Of a DNA stretch of 64,000 bases, positions 21,196 through 32,354 are shown in pieces (positions within the stretch are counted from its first letter, which is position 1; the number at the start of each line of letters is the position of its first letter). Both the position numbers and the translations under genes were made by a program. Origin of the DNA: Linnemannia schmuckeri (lineage: Eukaryota; Mortierellomycota; Mortierellomycetes; Mortierellales; Mortierellaceae); contig JANATG010000004.1 of NCBI GenBank assembly GCA_029449235.1, positions 2,232,001 to 2,296,000 on the forward strand, written 5' to 3'. The notes beneath the pieces are model-generated. The model searched no databases and had not been told where the DNA came from. It worked only from the letters and a program-made list of their open reading frames with translations.

Positions 21196-24027
21196 TCAGA
21201 ATGCTACCTGGACGTAGGGCAGGACGGTGGGGATGTCTTCCTGACGGATCTTGTAACGGCCGCCACTGAAGACTCCGGCGTCTGAAACGATTTGGGCAAA
21301 GATGCCTCGCAAGGCGAGCTATAAAAGGGCGCCATGAAAATAATGAAATTAGATTCCAGTTTTGAACAAGAAGGGGAACGCCCCCGACGCCTCCTTGACA
21401 ATTTTTTTTAGAATGAAGTGAATGGCCCAATATAAGGACAGAAAAAAGAGCGATTGCTCTGCTTACATTCTTCTCCTCACTGATTGTGGATTCTGGGCGG
21501 TTGGTATAAAGCGTCTCAAGCCATCTGCCCAAATTAGAAAAGCTGTCGCCGATAGAGCCTGCCCTTCCACTCGAGGCAACCAACCGGAAGGCGTTCAATA
21601 AGAAGGTGACCACCTGCTCGTAAGCAGCGCTGTCGATCGCCGCGCACGGCAAGAAAAAGTCGTTCATAATCACGGTCTGCCACTTGCGCGTCGTCAAGAA
21701 CCGGGTGATCTGATGTTGGCGGAGAAGGATACCCACGAAAGAGTGGAAGAAAGATCGGTAGGTGACATGAAGCGAGTCCATGACTTCTGATTGGTAGTCG
21801 TAGTTGGCGTTTCTCTTCAAGCTAGCGACAAAATTGGGCAGAACCTTTGACAAGGCTTGAATGTCCATATGTGCCAGCCTGTTCAGAATGTAATGGCAAA
21901 TGAGCTAACACGTTCAGATTCATACAAATAGTTGCAGTATCGGTCAGCTCTGAAGAACTTTAAGGAGATGGATAGCTTTTGCAAAAGGGCATGACCGCGC
22001 GATTACCTTTCGGGCAACTTCGCTATCATCGAGCGCCACCAGGTTCTCCTCTGTGAAGTCAACCTCATCGATCTGGTAGGGTTCTTCCGAGTCCTGCTTC
22101 AAAATGCGGATAGCATCGTTTAAGATATAGCTGTTGAGCGTTGACATGAACTTGTCTGTTACATTCGCTTCCACTTTGGGGATCCTGAACTTTTGTTGCT
22201 GAACGATTCTTCTCGCATGAGCCCCAAGGTTGAGCATTGTAGCTGTCCAGATCGTAGTATTCTCAGCCTATATAATTATATCCAGCAAGGAAAAATGTTA
22301 GCTTTATATGGATATTAACAAAATTTGTGTGATGAGTCTCAGTGTATCCTGTGAATACAGTTGCTTTACCTGACCAAACCGCTCGGTTTGAGTAGCCTCG
22401 ATCATGATTTGTAAAAGTCGCGAAGCAATCATATTGGAGGTGAAAGGGTCATTCAGAATCATGGCAATATCACTATTAAATGAGAAGCAACTCTTTGGAT
22501 TAGTCCTGCACGTAACAATTTGACACAAGTTCGATTAATAAAGAGCTCCATTCACCAGCACACTTACCCGTGAACAGGGTCATCGCGGGCGACCTTGTCA
22601 AAGAACTTGCGGATATTCTCCACACGACGCTCATCCATTGACAATGTTCTGTTGCAGGCATCCAGATTCCAGACCAGTTCATGAGACGGATCAGTTGCTG
22701 TGATCTACATCCAAGTTTGGCGAAAGATCAAAGTGTCAGTGAAAAGACTAAATTTCCTCCGCCACTGCAGTACAAGCCTACCCTGTCTGTCCCGCGAACC
22801 AACTTACGGCTCTGATGTTTGCTTCGTGGCACGCCATCAATACATCGTAGCGCAGCGTGCAGTAAATGGCGTCATTTGTCAGTACGAAGAGTGATCGAAG
22901 ACTGTTCATGACGTTGTTGTACAGTTGCATATCGCCGCCAATAAAGTCCAAGAGCTTCTTGATGCTCGCGTGACTTCGTCTATGGTGTTTGAACAACCAA
23001 GTATGTTAGTCTAACATAACACGAGCAATGGTCAAACAACGGAAAGACGTCGCTGTTATACCTTTGGTTGATGACTACTGTGGGTTGCTCGGCGCTCATC
23101 TCCATTGACATGCGAATAATTTCGGGATCGTTCATGTATGCTTTGACGATAGGAATAATATCGTTCTGGAACTTATTGGGATTCGACAGCCACACCCTCC
23201 GCTGTACAACCTTTGGTGCGATCTATTAATGACACCCGAAAAAAGGATAGGCGTAAGCTTTCGAGCATTTTATCCTGTTTTGTCAAATGTGAATGTCGGC
23301 TCTATCTCTTGGACTTGCCTTGAAGAGTTCCTCGCTTTTGCCGATCTTCTCAATGATAGAGTCAGTCATCCTGTCCGGGAAGCGTCCCAAGAGGCACAGA
23401 GGCAGCTCTTGAAGACCCTCCACGTCGATGTAAGGTAACATGGAATCCAGAAGTGTGTTGACTCTATTATTTATGAGTAGCCATTAGCTTAGGGGTCAAG
23501 GCGGTAAAGTTACTTCAAAAACAACAGGTCGACATTGGCTAAGCAAAAAAGACACGAGACAATTTCTAACCTTGTATTGTCCATTTGGGCAGTTTCTAGC
23601 TGGTGCAGTAGCTTCCCTTTCAAGGCTTTCATGCATCTGAGGTGAATCTCGTGTCTTGTCAGTCCATGATGGTCAAGCAGCGGGTAGATGGAACCGATAT
23701 CTGGGAGTAATTAATCAAAAAGCATAACCAGAGCAGGGCAGGAGTCATACGAGCACCTCACGCGTTTAAACCCATGCGGGGTATATGACAAAAAAACAAG
23801 TGCATTTGACAGCCATCAATCGATAGGAGTAACTCAAAGAACATAAAAAAGCAGAAGCAACAAGTCAAAAAAAGAACAATAAGGTGAACAGAGTTGTTTG
23901 TTAGGTTGTTATGATTTAGACCACTGCGTTCCTGGATTTGTCTAATGGCCATGCCTGGCTTCTGCTTGACGAGCATGTCGCGAATCTTTTCGCCTGCGCG
24001 GGGTCCGAGGAGTCGCTGGTCTTCCAT
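21196..24027 (-). CDS. NELFB: Negative elongation factor B (NELF-B/COBRA1) homologue
   Basis: NELF-B is a core subunit of the NELF complex that, with DSIF, holds RNA polymerase II in promoter-proximal pause. Ten exons (24027-23922, 23700-23571, 23463-23319, 23222-23062, 22979-22808, 22704-22568, 22472-22370, 22267-22007, 21904-21467, 21318-21196) total 1,776 nt, encoding 591 aa, close to human NELF-B (580 aa). Similarity runs in order along the chain: IYPLLDHHGLTRHEIH, EELFKIAPKVVQRRVWLSN, LYNNVMNSLRSLFVLTND, AIYCTLRYDVLMACHEA, TDPSHELVWNLDACNR, VHGDIAMILNDPFTSNM, and a C-terminal helical region with MNDFFLPCAA. Intron 3 starts with GC rather than GT. The exon 1 donor (GTCTAA) is weak, and a small extra exon between exons 1 and 2 is possible. 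All other joins are phase-consistent. Confidence 0.88.
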
Positions 24028-25289
24028 GGCGCGTTTATCGAAATGCTGTCAAAGGGAAAGATGGAGGTCGGGGAATGGGTGCAAAGGTGATCGTTTACGA
24101 TTTTATTCGGCGCCTGTTCGCTTTTGAAAGCTTTACAAGCAAGTGCTCTCACGTGACTTGCTTCCTTGCGCCACCAAAAAAAGCAGAGATAAAAAAATGA
24201 CGATGGACAGACGGCAAAATGAATGATCAGAACGCCGAACAAAGAAGGAAGAAGGGAACAAGGTAAGGTTCGGTATGAGAAGTGTATATATGTGAGAAAA
24301 GAGAAGAGAAAAGAAAGAGAGAGTTCGAACCCAGAGGAACTGAGAAGAGAGTGAGGATGGCGCTGTGTCAATCCTCCGTCTGGGAACCGGATGTCCGTCT
24401 GTTTTGTATATGTGTGTGTCTGCAAACGTTGCATACGTTGTTCCGCCCTTTTTTCATTTTACAAGGTTTCTCTTTTTATTTCTTACTTTTGTGTCCCCAT
24501 CAACAAACTTATCTACCCCACCTCCCCTCACACTCACCCCGGCCTTACTTTGTTTCCGGTTATCGAAAGTTTTCTTCATTTCTTCTTTTTCGTCTTTTTT
24601 TTCTTGCCTCTTCCCTTTTCATTTCCCTCTCTTCATCCCTCTCCTCTCTGCTTGGACCCTTCACTTTCTTAGTCCTTTTTTTTTATGCTTCTATCGCTTC
24701 CACTCCCTCTCTCTCTACCTTGTCTACTCTCTCCTCCACTCCTCTCTCGTCCACTTACGCGTCCACTCTCACTCCTCTATCCTTCTTTGTCCCGCCTCTG
24801 AGCATCTCTAACCCCTCCACTGACCTCCACCTCGTCTCTACCACTGCCCTTTCATTTAGATCCCTTTTTTTTTTTAATTCATCAACAAACAGCAATCAAC
24901 AAACAGCAATCAAAAGCCCACCCACTTATCCTTTCGCCTTACACCCCTCTATACCTTCATTCCTCGTCTCTCTTCGCCCCATTCACTCCCCTCTTCTCTT
25001 TTCATTAACCCCCTCTTACTCCCTACTTCATTCCTCGTCATCCCACTTTTCCATTCCCGTCGACCAACGATTGCTCCCACGCTTGTCAATCTCTGTTTCC
25101 CGCCTGTGTCACAACCAAACAAAAAAAAAAAAAAAAATAGCCTAGCAGCAAATTAAAATCGTTTTGCACATCCCATATGCCAGGCAGCGCATATTAGGAT
25201 CGCTCCTTGATATCCTCGGTAACGAAATACATCACCAACAATAGCAACAGCAGCTACAAACAACAACTAAAAGAGCAGCATCGGTTGCC
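24028..25289. promoter_or_regulatory. Divergent promoter region between NELF-B and the TOK channel
   Basis: 1.26 kb between divergent starts. The left part carries CACGTG at 24150-24155. From about 24460 to 25115 the + strand is strongly C/T-rich and ends in a 19-bp A run, just before the channel leader with CAA/CAG-rich sequence. Long frames across the C/T tract are compositional artefacts. Confidence 0.6.
24150..24155. promoter_or_regulatory. CACGTG E-box-like hexamer (TCACGTGA)
   Basis: Palindromic octamer TCACGTGA about 120 bp upstream of the NELF-B ATG, a plausible bHLH-site position. The 8-bp symmetry makes it better than a chance hexamer, but binding is inferred. Confidence 0.35.
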
Positions 25290-28200
25290 ATGTGGAATCC
25301 GCCTCCGCCAGATCTAACGTTCAACTTTCGGCGCCCAGATCCGCGAGTCAATTCTCCCAGTGGAGGGGGTGTCTACCAGGATGTCTCGCCCAGAATCAGC
25401 TTGAGCAACGATGCCGCCTATCCTGCAGGAAGTGGCCGTGGCAATGGTGGCAACAACGACCCCTCAATCCTCTCAAACAATCCCATCAACAACAATGGCG
25501 CTACCGGTAACACCCCTTCCTTTGAACGTCCACGAGCCCCAAGCCAACCTATTGTCGCCCGCTCTCTGCCCCATCCAAAACTCGAAAAAGTCGGCCCATA
25601 TCTGGCTATCGCCACACTACAAGCCTACACTGTCCTGACAGTCGTGCGTTGTCTGGCTGGCCCTGTCTGGATCGTCCCTCGATCTGGAGAGGAGGATCCT
25701 ACTCGGACGGTTGAGATCGGTAGCCTCGAAAAGTCGTTCCTGGCCTGCGCGATCGCCTTTACGATGTTGAGCTGTCTTGGGGTCACCCTGCGCATCCTCG
25801 ACAAGTTCACCTTTCTGCGACAGATCCCTGTCATTACGGCCTACCTTGAAGGTAAAAAAGTTACCCCCTGTCCATAAGGCTCAATGACTGTACTCTATCT
25901 TTTTATATTATTATTATCGTGGTATGCATGCGTAGTTCATATTAATATCTTGCTCTTGCAACATTCGTGGTCAGTCGCATTAACCTTGGTTAACCACATT
26001 GACACAAACGCTCTCATCACGCGGCACTCATTCAAATTAGCCATCTTTTGTATCGCGGCCTTGACGTCCTTTCTCAGCACTCACTCGTTGCCAAATGGGT
26101 CACAGTTCTCGCATGGATTCCTAGCCTGTGTCATCACTGTGCTCTTCTCGTCCATTGTCGCCCTCATGCTCACAGTGGACTGGTGGCGAGGGTTTCCCTC
26201 CGCAGGACTATCGGCAACATTAAAGGCTCTGATCATCTCATCCTTTGTCATGACCATCGTTATCATTATCGGCGCTGCCATCTACTCGGCTCTCGAGGGC
26301 TGGACCTTTGACGATGCTGTCAATTTTTGCATTGTTTCCTTTGCTACAATCGGTACGTGAATAATATCTGACACTTCATTTCGAGTCGACACACACTCTT
26401 ATTGCTGTCAGACTAACGTGTCTTTTGGGAGGTTTTTTATTATAGGATATGGCAATTTGAGTCCAAAGACCGTTGCTGGCCAAGCTATCTTTTTCTTTTA
26501 TGGTCTATTGGGTATTAGTTCTCTTGGATTCTTCGTTGTCTCGCTCCGCAACGCTGTGATCGAGCAGTTCCAATGGCGTCTCGTAGATCGGTTCTCCAAG
26601 CCAGCTCATTTGACACGCGTTCAAACACGCATGTCAGCCAAGGATATCCCTTTTCCTATTGCACGATTTGAAGAGGAGCAACGCGTCAAGATGGTTGTCA
26701 AGCGAAAGATGATTGTTAGAATGGGCTTTATCTGGATTGTCATGTGGTTCGGAGGAGCAGGAATCTTTTGCGCGTTCGAGCCATGGACTTACCTCGAGTC
26801 TCTCTACTTTTGTGTAAGTCAGAACGATTTCGTTGCTATTGAAATGGCTGGACGGCACTGAGGCTGAGTCAACAACCATGTTAATTGCTAAATTCTTTGT
26901 TCTCACCCATTAGTTTGTTACATTGACAACAATTGGATTTGGAGACTATGTGCCAAAGCAACCTGGATCGATCGAGTTCTGGAACGTCTACGTATTTGTG
27001 GGCCTTTCGGTTTTTGCCTACATCCTTTCACTATCCTCCGAGTCCATGGCTTCTCAGATCCACCTTGTCGACGATCAAGATGAAGATAACGATGACGACA
27101 TGTACGGATGGGAGAGGAACGAGGACCCTAACGCCCCTCTCACAACTCGCAGTGGAATTTTGGGACTGGAAGGTCTCAAGTGGCTTCATCACCAACAGAA
27201 CCTGCAACGCCGAGACTCTAGTCAGTCCATACAGGTAGATCAGGAGGGAAAACCTCTGGACATCAACAGTACTGCTGGGATGCCCAGCATGGCCATCGAC
27301 GGCAGCCAGGATGGAGACCGTTCCCAGCAAGCATCTATTCAGCGGAACAGGCCCAACAGGAAAAGTTCTACCGGTAGAGTCCTCATGGTATCGGCCAAGG
27401 AGCGGAAACAAATGTTGGAGGCTGAATATTACGCGACTCATTCATTACCGACTACCATCAAGTTTGTCGACACCAAGGGCATGCCGCATCAAAAGACCGT
27501 TGGAAGAGCCTCGAGCATGGCCGATTCAATCTCCGGACCCAGCGGTGGCAGTATCAGCGGAGACCCTACCAGATATACATATGGAACCGTCGGATACTAT
27601 GGAACCATTGGACGACGTGACCTCGCAGATCTTACGCGCTCAGGAACTCTTCTTCGGAACCAACAGCCCCTAGGTGAGATGGGTGGAACTAGTATTGACA
27701 GTATTTATGGCCCGGGCAATGGTCAACTCATCAACACTGTCCAGACACAGCAGCTCCAACATCAGCCGCTCATCAAGTTCGACTCGCCCAAGGGAAGTAT
27801 CCGCAGCGCAGGAAACCAGCCCAGTCAGCGGAGGGGTCAGAACCGACCGGGCCGATACGATGACCAGGAGGATGATATGGCGACAGGATACATTCCTTCT
27901 ATTATGGATGTCTTCAGGCCAACTATCCCCGAGAACGCTGGAGAAGGCCCTTCGATATCCGGACCACACGGAAAGAACCTAATCGCTGGCACCTCTCCTA
28001 TCACCCGCAAGAGATCCAATAGTTGGGATCACACGATGGGTTTTCGCCGACGGGGACCATCCCAGAATGACATCCACAGCTGGATTGCCGAGGATGCAGG
28101 AACACTTGAAGGACCCAACTTTAACTATGTTAGTAGGACGTCGGTACAAGGGATGCCGAATGCCGGTCCAAGCACGGATCGGTCGAGAGAGAGCCATAGT

Positions 28201-29367
28201 AGCGATACAACAAGAGTTACTAGTCCTCCACATGGAACCCCGGATTACGTCCACGAGGACGTTTATCCGACAGAGCAATGCACCATGGCAAGAGGGGCAA
28301 TTTTGGACTCTGCCTTGAACGAGCCTAGGACTCTCCGTGATGGAATTGCGCCTGACAAGGAACTTTACATGCCTTTGACGGATGAGCCGGAGGAGATGGG
28401 CCAGAGTGACGGAGACTACTCACAGGATGTACCTCGCAGCGAAACAGAATCGGATGCCACTTTGCCACCACCACAACCTCGCGGTCTGATGACTGTCGTA
28501 CGAGAACCGACTTTGCCTGCCATGGATGCCGAACAAGCTATCTCCGCTTTGCCACCCAATACAGACAACTTGCTCCTCGGAAGCGGGGAAGGTGCGAGAT
28601 ATGGATCTTATGCCGAGGGTGTTCCATTTCCAGATTTAAGAGCTGGATCGGAATACGGCCAGGAATCCAGACCAGGATCACGCATCGGATCGCGTCATGG
28701 ATCGGCGGCTCAACTTGCTGGTGTTGCCAGCCCAGAGACAATCCCGGTGGCCTTGTTTGACGATGATCACGACCACCAGTTCACGCTTCGACCTACGACT
28801 TCACAACCTCTATCACTCTTTTCGAACCATCCACGATCTGGAAACAACAGCGCCATGCCCTCTCCAGCTGGTTCTAGGCAGTCGTCTCGACCGGGATCGG
28901 TATTAATGACCATTTTTGACGAACCTGTCCGGAATCTTCCTGGTTCACGTTCGGTTTCCAGGAGCGGTTCTATTCGTGGATCAGGAACAGGATTGATAGA
29001 AGGAGGAGGTGGCCCACTGGCAAGAGTCAGCTCTAACCCAATGTCTCAGTCTGGATCAAGAGCTGGGTCGATTGTATTACCCTTCAATGAATCCGGGATC
29101 GGCTCTGGTAGCGGAGGAGGGGGCACAGAAGCTACATCACCGGCGTCTACGAGGAGTTCCGAATCGAACATCGGACCGTTTGACGAAGTTCGGCTACCAG
29201 CGGATTTGCCACACTTTGACGACGATGTCGACTTGAATCATGTGAGTGCCACCTCACAGCAGGTCGAGGAAGGACATAGACGCAAGGAAGACCTGCGGAG
29301 AAGAGAACGCGAGATTGAAGCGCGTTTAGCGACCCTCGGCGAGAAGGGTCGATGGGTTCCTCATTGA
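25290..29367 (+). CDS. TOK1: Two-pore outward-rectifier K+ channel, TOK type
   Basis: Plasma-membrane potassium channel of the fungal TOK class (eight membrane segments, two pore loops in one chain). Exons 25290-25851, 25975-26352, 26446-26813 and 26914-29367 encode 1,253 aa. The first pore loop is created at an exon join and reads SFATIGYGNLSPKT. The second also spans a junction and reads FVTLTTIGFGDYVPKQ. Both contain the T-x-G-[YF]-G filter. Hydrophobic segments precede and follow each loop, e.g. LIISSFVMTIVIIIGAAIY and VYVFVGLSVFAYILSLSS. After about residue 480 a cytosolic tail of some 770 residues follows, far longer than in yeast Tok1. It is acidic at first, then rich in SRPGSR/SRxGS repeats suited to basophilic kinases, and ends in a charged helix (RRKEDLRRREREIEARL). 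Confidence 0.93.
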
Positions 29368-30052
29368 TTCTACACTTTATTTCGACACTTTATTTCAATC
29401 CGCCCTCTTGTATTTCTAGCTTATTAAAACTATGTAAACAATCTGAAGATATTGATTGAAAGTGGGATTACTGACGATCACCACTTTTTTTTAGTGTGGA
29501 TCGGCTGATCTGAACCTCATTGGGTTTAGTTTGATCAATGATTCCGGTGCCTGGTTTTATGATGACCCAGGAATCTGTGTGCTAATCTCTGAAAAGTCGC
29601 GACATACAGGTTTTCCGTTCTTGATCAAGAGCTGTATAATTTTAGCCACTCGCCACTCTCTCACCCAACGCAGTGCGACATGATTATGTAGCTTCTCTCC
29701 GCTTTTTTTCCTTTTTCTTTCCTCTACTGTTGTTGCATTCGATGCTACGCGTTCTTTTCTTAAATCTCGTGTCTTTTCTTCCTACAGTATTCTTCTTTTC
29801 TCAAAATCATGTTTTTGTTTGGTAAACATGGAAGGTGAAAAAAAAAAAAAAAAAACGTCTTCCATTTTTTGATGGCGATGATTTTTTTGGAAAACAAACA
29901 TAATATGCAGCTTGAGCAGCATCAGTACCACTACCTAAGAGATGAGCGCCATCTCTCTCTTGCATACTGATGAGGTGTTGCAAGAAGAAGAAGAGGAGAA
30001 GGATCGCTGAATGATACTAGCAATTGTGAGCAGAAAATGCACCCCTCTAATA
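29368..30052. other. 3' flank of TOK gene up to the transposon
   Basis: TOK 3' UTR and spacer, with an A run at 29838-29855 and otherwise mixed A/T-rich sequence. No coding region seen. The Harbinger element begins at 30053. Confidence 0.5.
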
Positions 30053-30075
30053 GGGGGTTTCAAACCTTGACATTT
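30053..30075 (+). repeat. Left terminal inverted repeat of the Harbinger element
   Basis: Starts GGGGGTTTCAAACC and ends GACATTT. Exact reverse complement of 33188-33210 over all 23 bases. Confidence 0.95.
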
Positions 30076-30079
30076 CGTG

Positions 30080-30205
30080 GCTTACTTTCAAACATGGAAG
30101 GCTTGCAAATTAAGCTTGCCTACCCTCACAAGGCTTACTTACAAACGCTTCAGCTCGAGGGCTAGTGTGTTTCGAAATAAGCCCCAAAATGATAAACTAC
30201 AAGCC
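30080..30205 (+). repeat. Left subterminal repeats (GGCTTAC/AAGCTTGC type)
   Basis: Several related 7-8-mers occur in about 120 bp: GGCTTAC, AGGCTTGC, AAGCTTGC, AGGCTTAC, and on the other strand AAGCCC and AAGCC. Similar words (AGGCTTGT, AAGCC, GGGCTTA) lie inside the right end at 33130-33180. Such subterminal clusters usually bind the transposase or its Myb partner. Confidence 0.55.
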
Positions 30206-30280
30206 TTTTTTTTTTTTTTTTTTTTTTTTTTGTTTTTTTGTTTTTTTGTTTTTTTGTTTTTTTGTTTTTTTGTTTTTTGT
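30206..30280 (+). repeat. T26 run followed by G(T)7 octamer repeat
   Basis: A 26-bp T run (30206-30231) is followed by about six copies of GTTTTTTT, the last one short. It sits in the transposase 5' leader; frames through it read as Phe/Cys/Val runs and are not regarded as coding. Confidence 0.9.
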
Positions 30281-30311
30281 ACAAACGTCACCAATACGGG
30301 GCAACACCTTA

Positions 30312-31613
30312 ATGCCCTACAAATCCGAACGCCAACAACTCCTTTCGGAAGTGGAGACTCTCATCATGCTCCTGGACATGGACGACGAAGAAGAAGAAGC
30401 AGAAGAACTGTATCATCTTTACCAATGCCTCTTACTCTCGCGATATGTTTCTGAGAGAGCAATAACAAAACGACCACCCCATTACCTTACAGAGAGGTTC
30501 CCAAACCTCACGACTAATGAGTTTCGGTCGATGTTCAGGACAACACCAGCAGGATTCTCGGCTCTTTTAGACAAGATAAAAGAACACTCGGTCTTCTCCA
30601 ACAACTCTACCTGCAAGCAAGCACACCCTTCCTTGCAGTTGGCTGTCGCCTTGACTCGGCTCGGTATCAATGGAACCGGAGCAAGTGTCAGTAAGATACA
30701 GGCAATTTTCGGCGTTGGTACCGGAACCGCAACAGTGTACACCAATCGCGTTATTCAAGCATTATGGGACATACGCAAGGATTGGGTTGTTTGGCCTGGC
30801 GCCGAGAGAAGAAAGGAGATCGGACGAGTTATGAGAATGGAGGGTTTTCCCAACTGCGTAGGATTTATTGACGGGACAACTATTCCTCTCTCGCAGAAGC
30901 CTTCGATTGACGGTGAAGTGTACTTCGATCGCAAGAAAAGGTATACATGCGATTGCAAAGTCTAACATAATGTCATTAACCATGACAATATTCTAACGTC
31001 TTTCTTTAAAAGATACTCTGTTGCTATGCAGGTTGTGTGTGATGTAGACAAGCGCATTATTGCAATGCATGTTGGTTGTCCAGGATCTTGCGCCGACTCC
31101 ACAGTTTTCAAACGGATGCCTCCCTACCTGCAACCTCGCCGATTTTTTTCACCCGGCGAATACCTTCTTGCCGATTCAGCATACAAACTCTCAAGGACTT
31201 GTATACCCTCCTACAAGGCTCCAGCAGCGAACAGGCAAGAGAACAAGGAGTTCAACTATTGTGTCGCCAAATCTCGCGTAAGGAATGAGCACTGTATCGG
31301 GGTTCTCAAGTCCCGCTGGAGTTCTCTGCAGCAGATGAGACAACAGATTCGATCAGTAGCAGATATGCAGATACTCACTCGATGGGTAACAGCATGCTGT
31401 GTGCTCCATAACATGCTTGCTCGCCTCGGTGATGCATGGGAGGAAATGTATCTCGAGGATGATGTATATGAACAAGCTTGCAACAACGGCGAGGCGGACC
31501 CCATTGATGAAGGTCTATCGAATCAAGATGCACATCATTTCAGAGAGGCGTTGAAGAAAACAACCCTTGAGACAAATTACAATCGTGGAGTTCTGCCAAT
31601 GCGATATAATTAA
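30312..31613 (+). CDS. Harbinger DDE transposase (HARBI1/DDE_Tnp_4 family)
   Basis: Cut-and-paste transposase of the element. Exons 30312-30940 and 31013-31613 (72-nt intron) give 409 aa. The DDE catalytic set is visible: Asp187 in GFIDGTTIPL, Asp238 in GSCADSTVF and Glu302 in RVRNEHCIGVLKSRW, with the family LADSAY Asp at 264. The join creates FDRKKRYSVAMQVVCD, matching the family around the second strand of the RNase H fold. The N-terminal third has a helical, HTH-like region (SLQLAVALTRLGINGTGASV). The start MPYKSERQQ is preferred because upstream in-frame sequence is T-run translation. All catalytic residues are present and there is no internal stop, so the enzyme may be active. Gene and Myb partner converge. 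Confidence 0.95.
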
Positions 31614-31616
31614 AAT

Positions 31617-32322
31617 TTATTCTCGACGTGTCAGAGCATTGATGAATGATTCGACTTGCTCTTTCGACATGCCTTTCTCCAATGCTGCCTGTGCAAAAAT
31701 CAATCTTTGACACATTATTTTCGCTTCCCACTGTGACTCTTGGCTCCTCGCGTCCAGCTCTAGCCTCCTCGTCTCTCTAGCCTCCTTTCTCTCTTCCAGC
31801 TCCAGTCTCCTCGTCTCCCTTGCATCCTCCAGCTCCAGTTTCCTCTTCTCCGACTCCAGTCTCTCCATCTCCAGCTCAAGTTTCTTGGCTTCTATAGTTT
31901 CGAAAGCTATGTATAAAAATTATTATTAGGTACTGTCAATGTCGCTGCATAACAATACTAATTCGCAATGTGCAAAGTCCTACCTGATGCTTTCCTCGAT
32001 AGAGCTTGCTCGTAAGTCCCGACAATCGATCGCCTCGACACTTCAGGAGAAGAGCTCGGCTCGAGAGTTGGTGGTTTTTTGCGTCGATCTGTTGCTCGAA
32101 AACGTTTGTTGGAAACCTGTGACTCTGTATCTGTCTGCTGGCGTTTCGGCACCCGCTGAATGACTGGTGATGAAATGGAAAGTATGCTTATTTCATCGCC
32201 ATCAATGACGTTGGTGTCTCTCGCAAACGCGTCCTGCTTATCGGCATTCCCGTCTTGGGTACATGCGAGGACTGCATCACCATCCTCCAGACCGCCTACT
32301 GCCTCCTCCTCCTCCTCCTCCT

Positions 32323-32354
<32 letters not shown>

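Noticed and set aside
24282..25145. 287-aa + strand frame upstream of the TOK channel
   Set aside because: Translation of a C/T-rich tract (Ser, Phe, Leu, Pro only); better seen as leader/promoter sequence.
30077..30454. 125-aa frame starting in the left transposon end
   Set aside because: Runs through the T26/G(T)7 repeat and overlaps the transposase in another frame.
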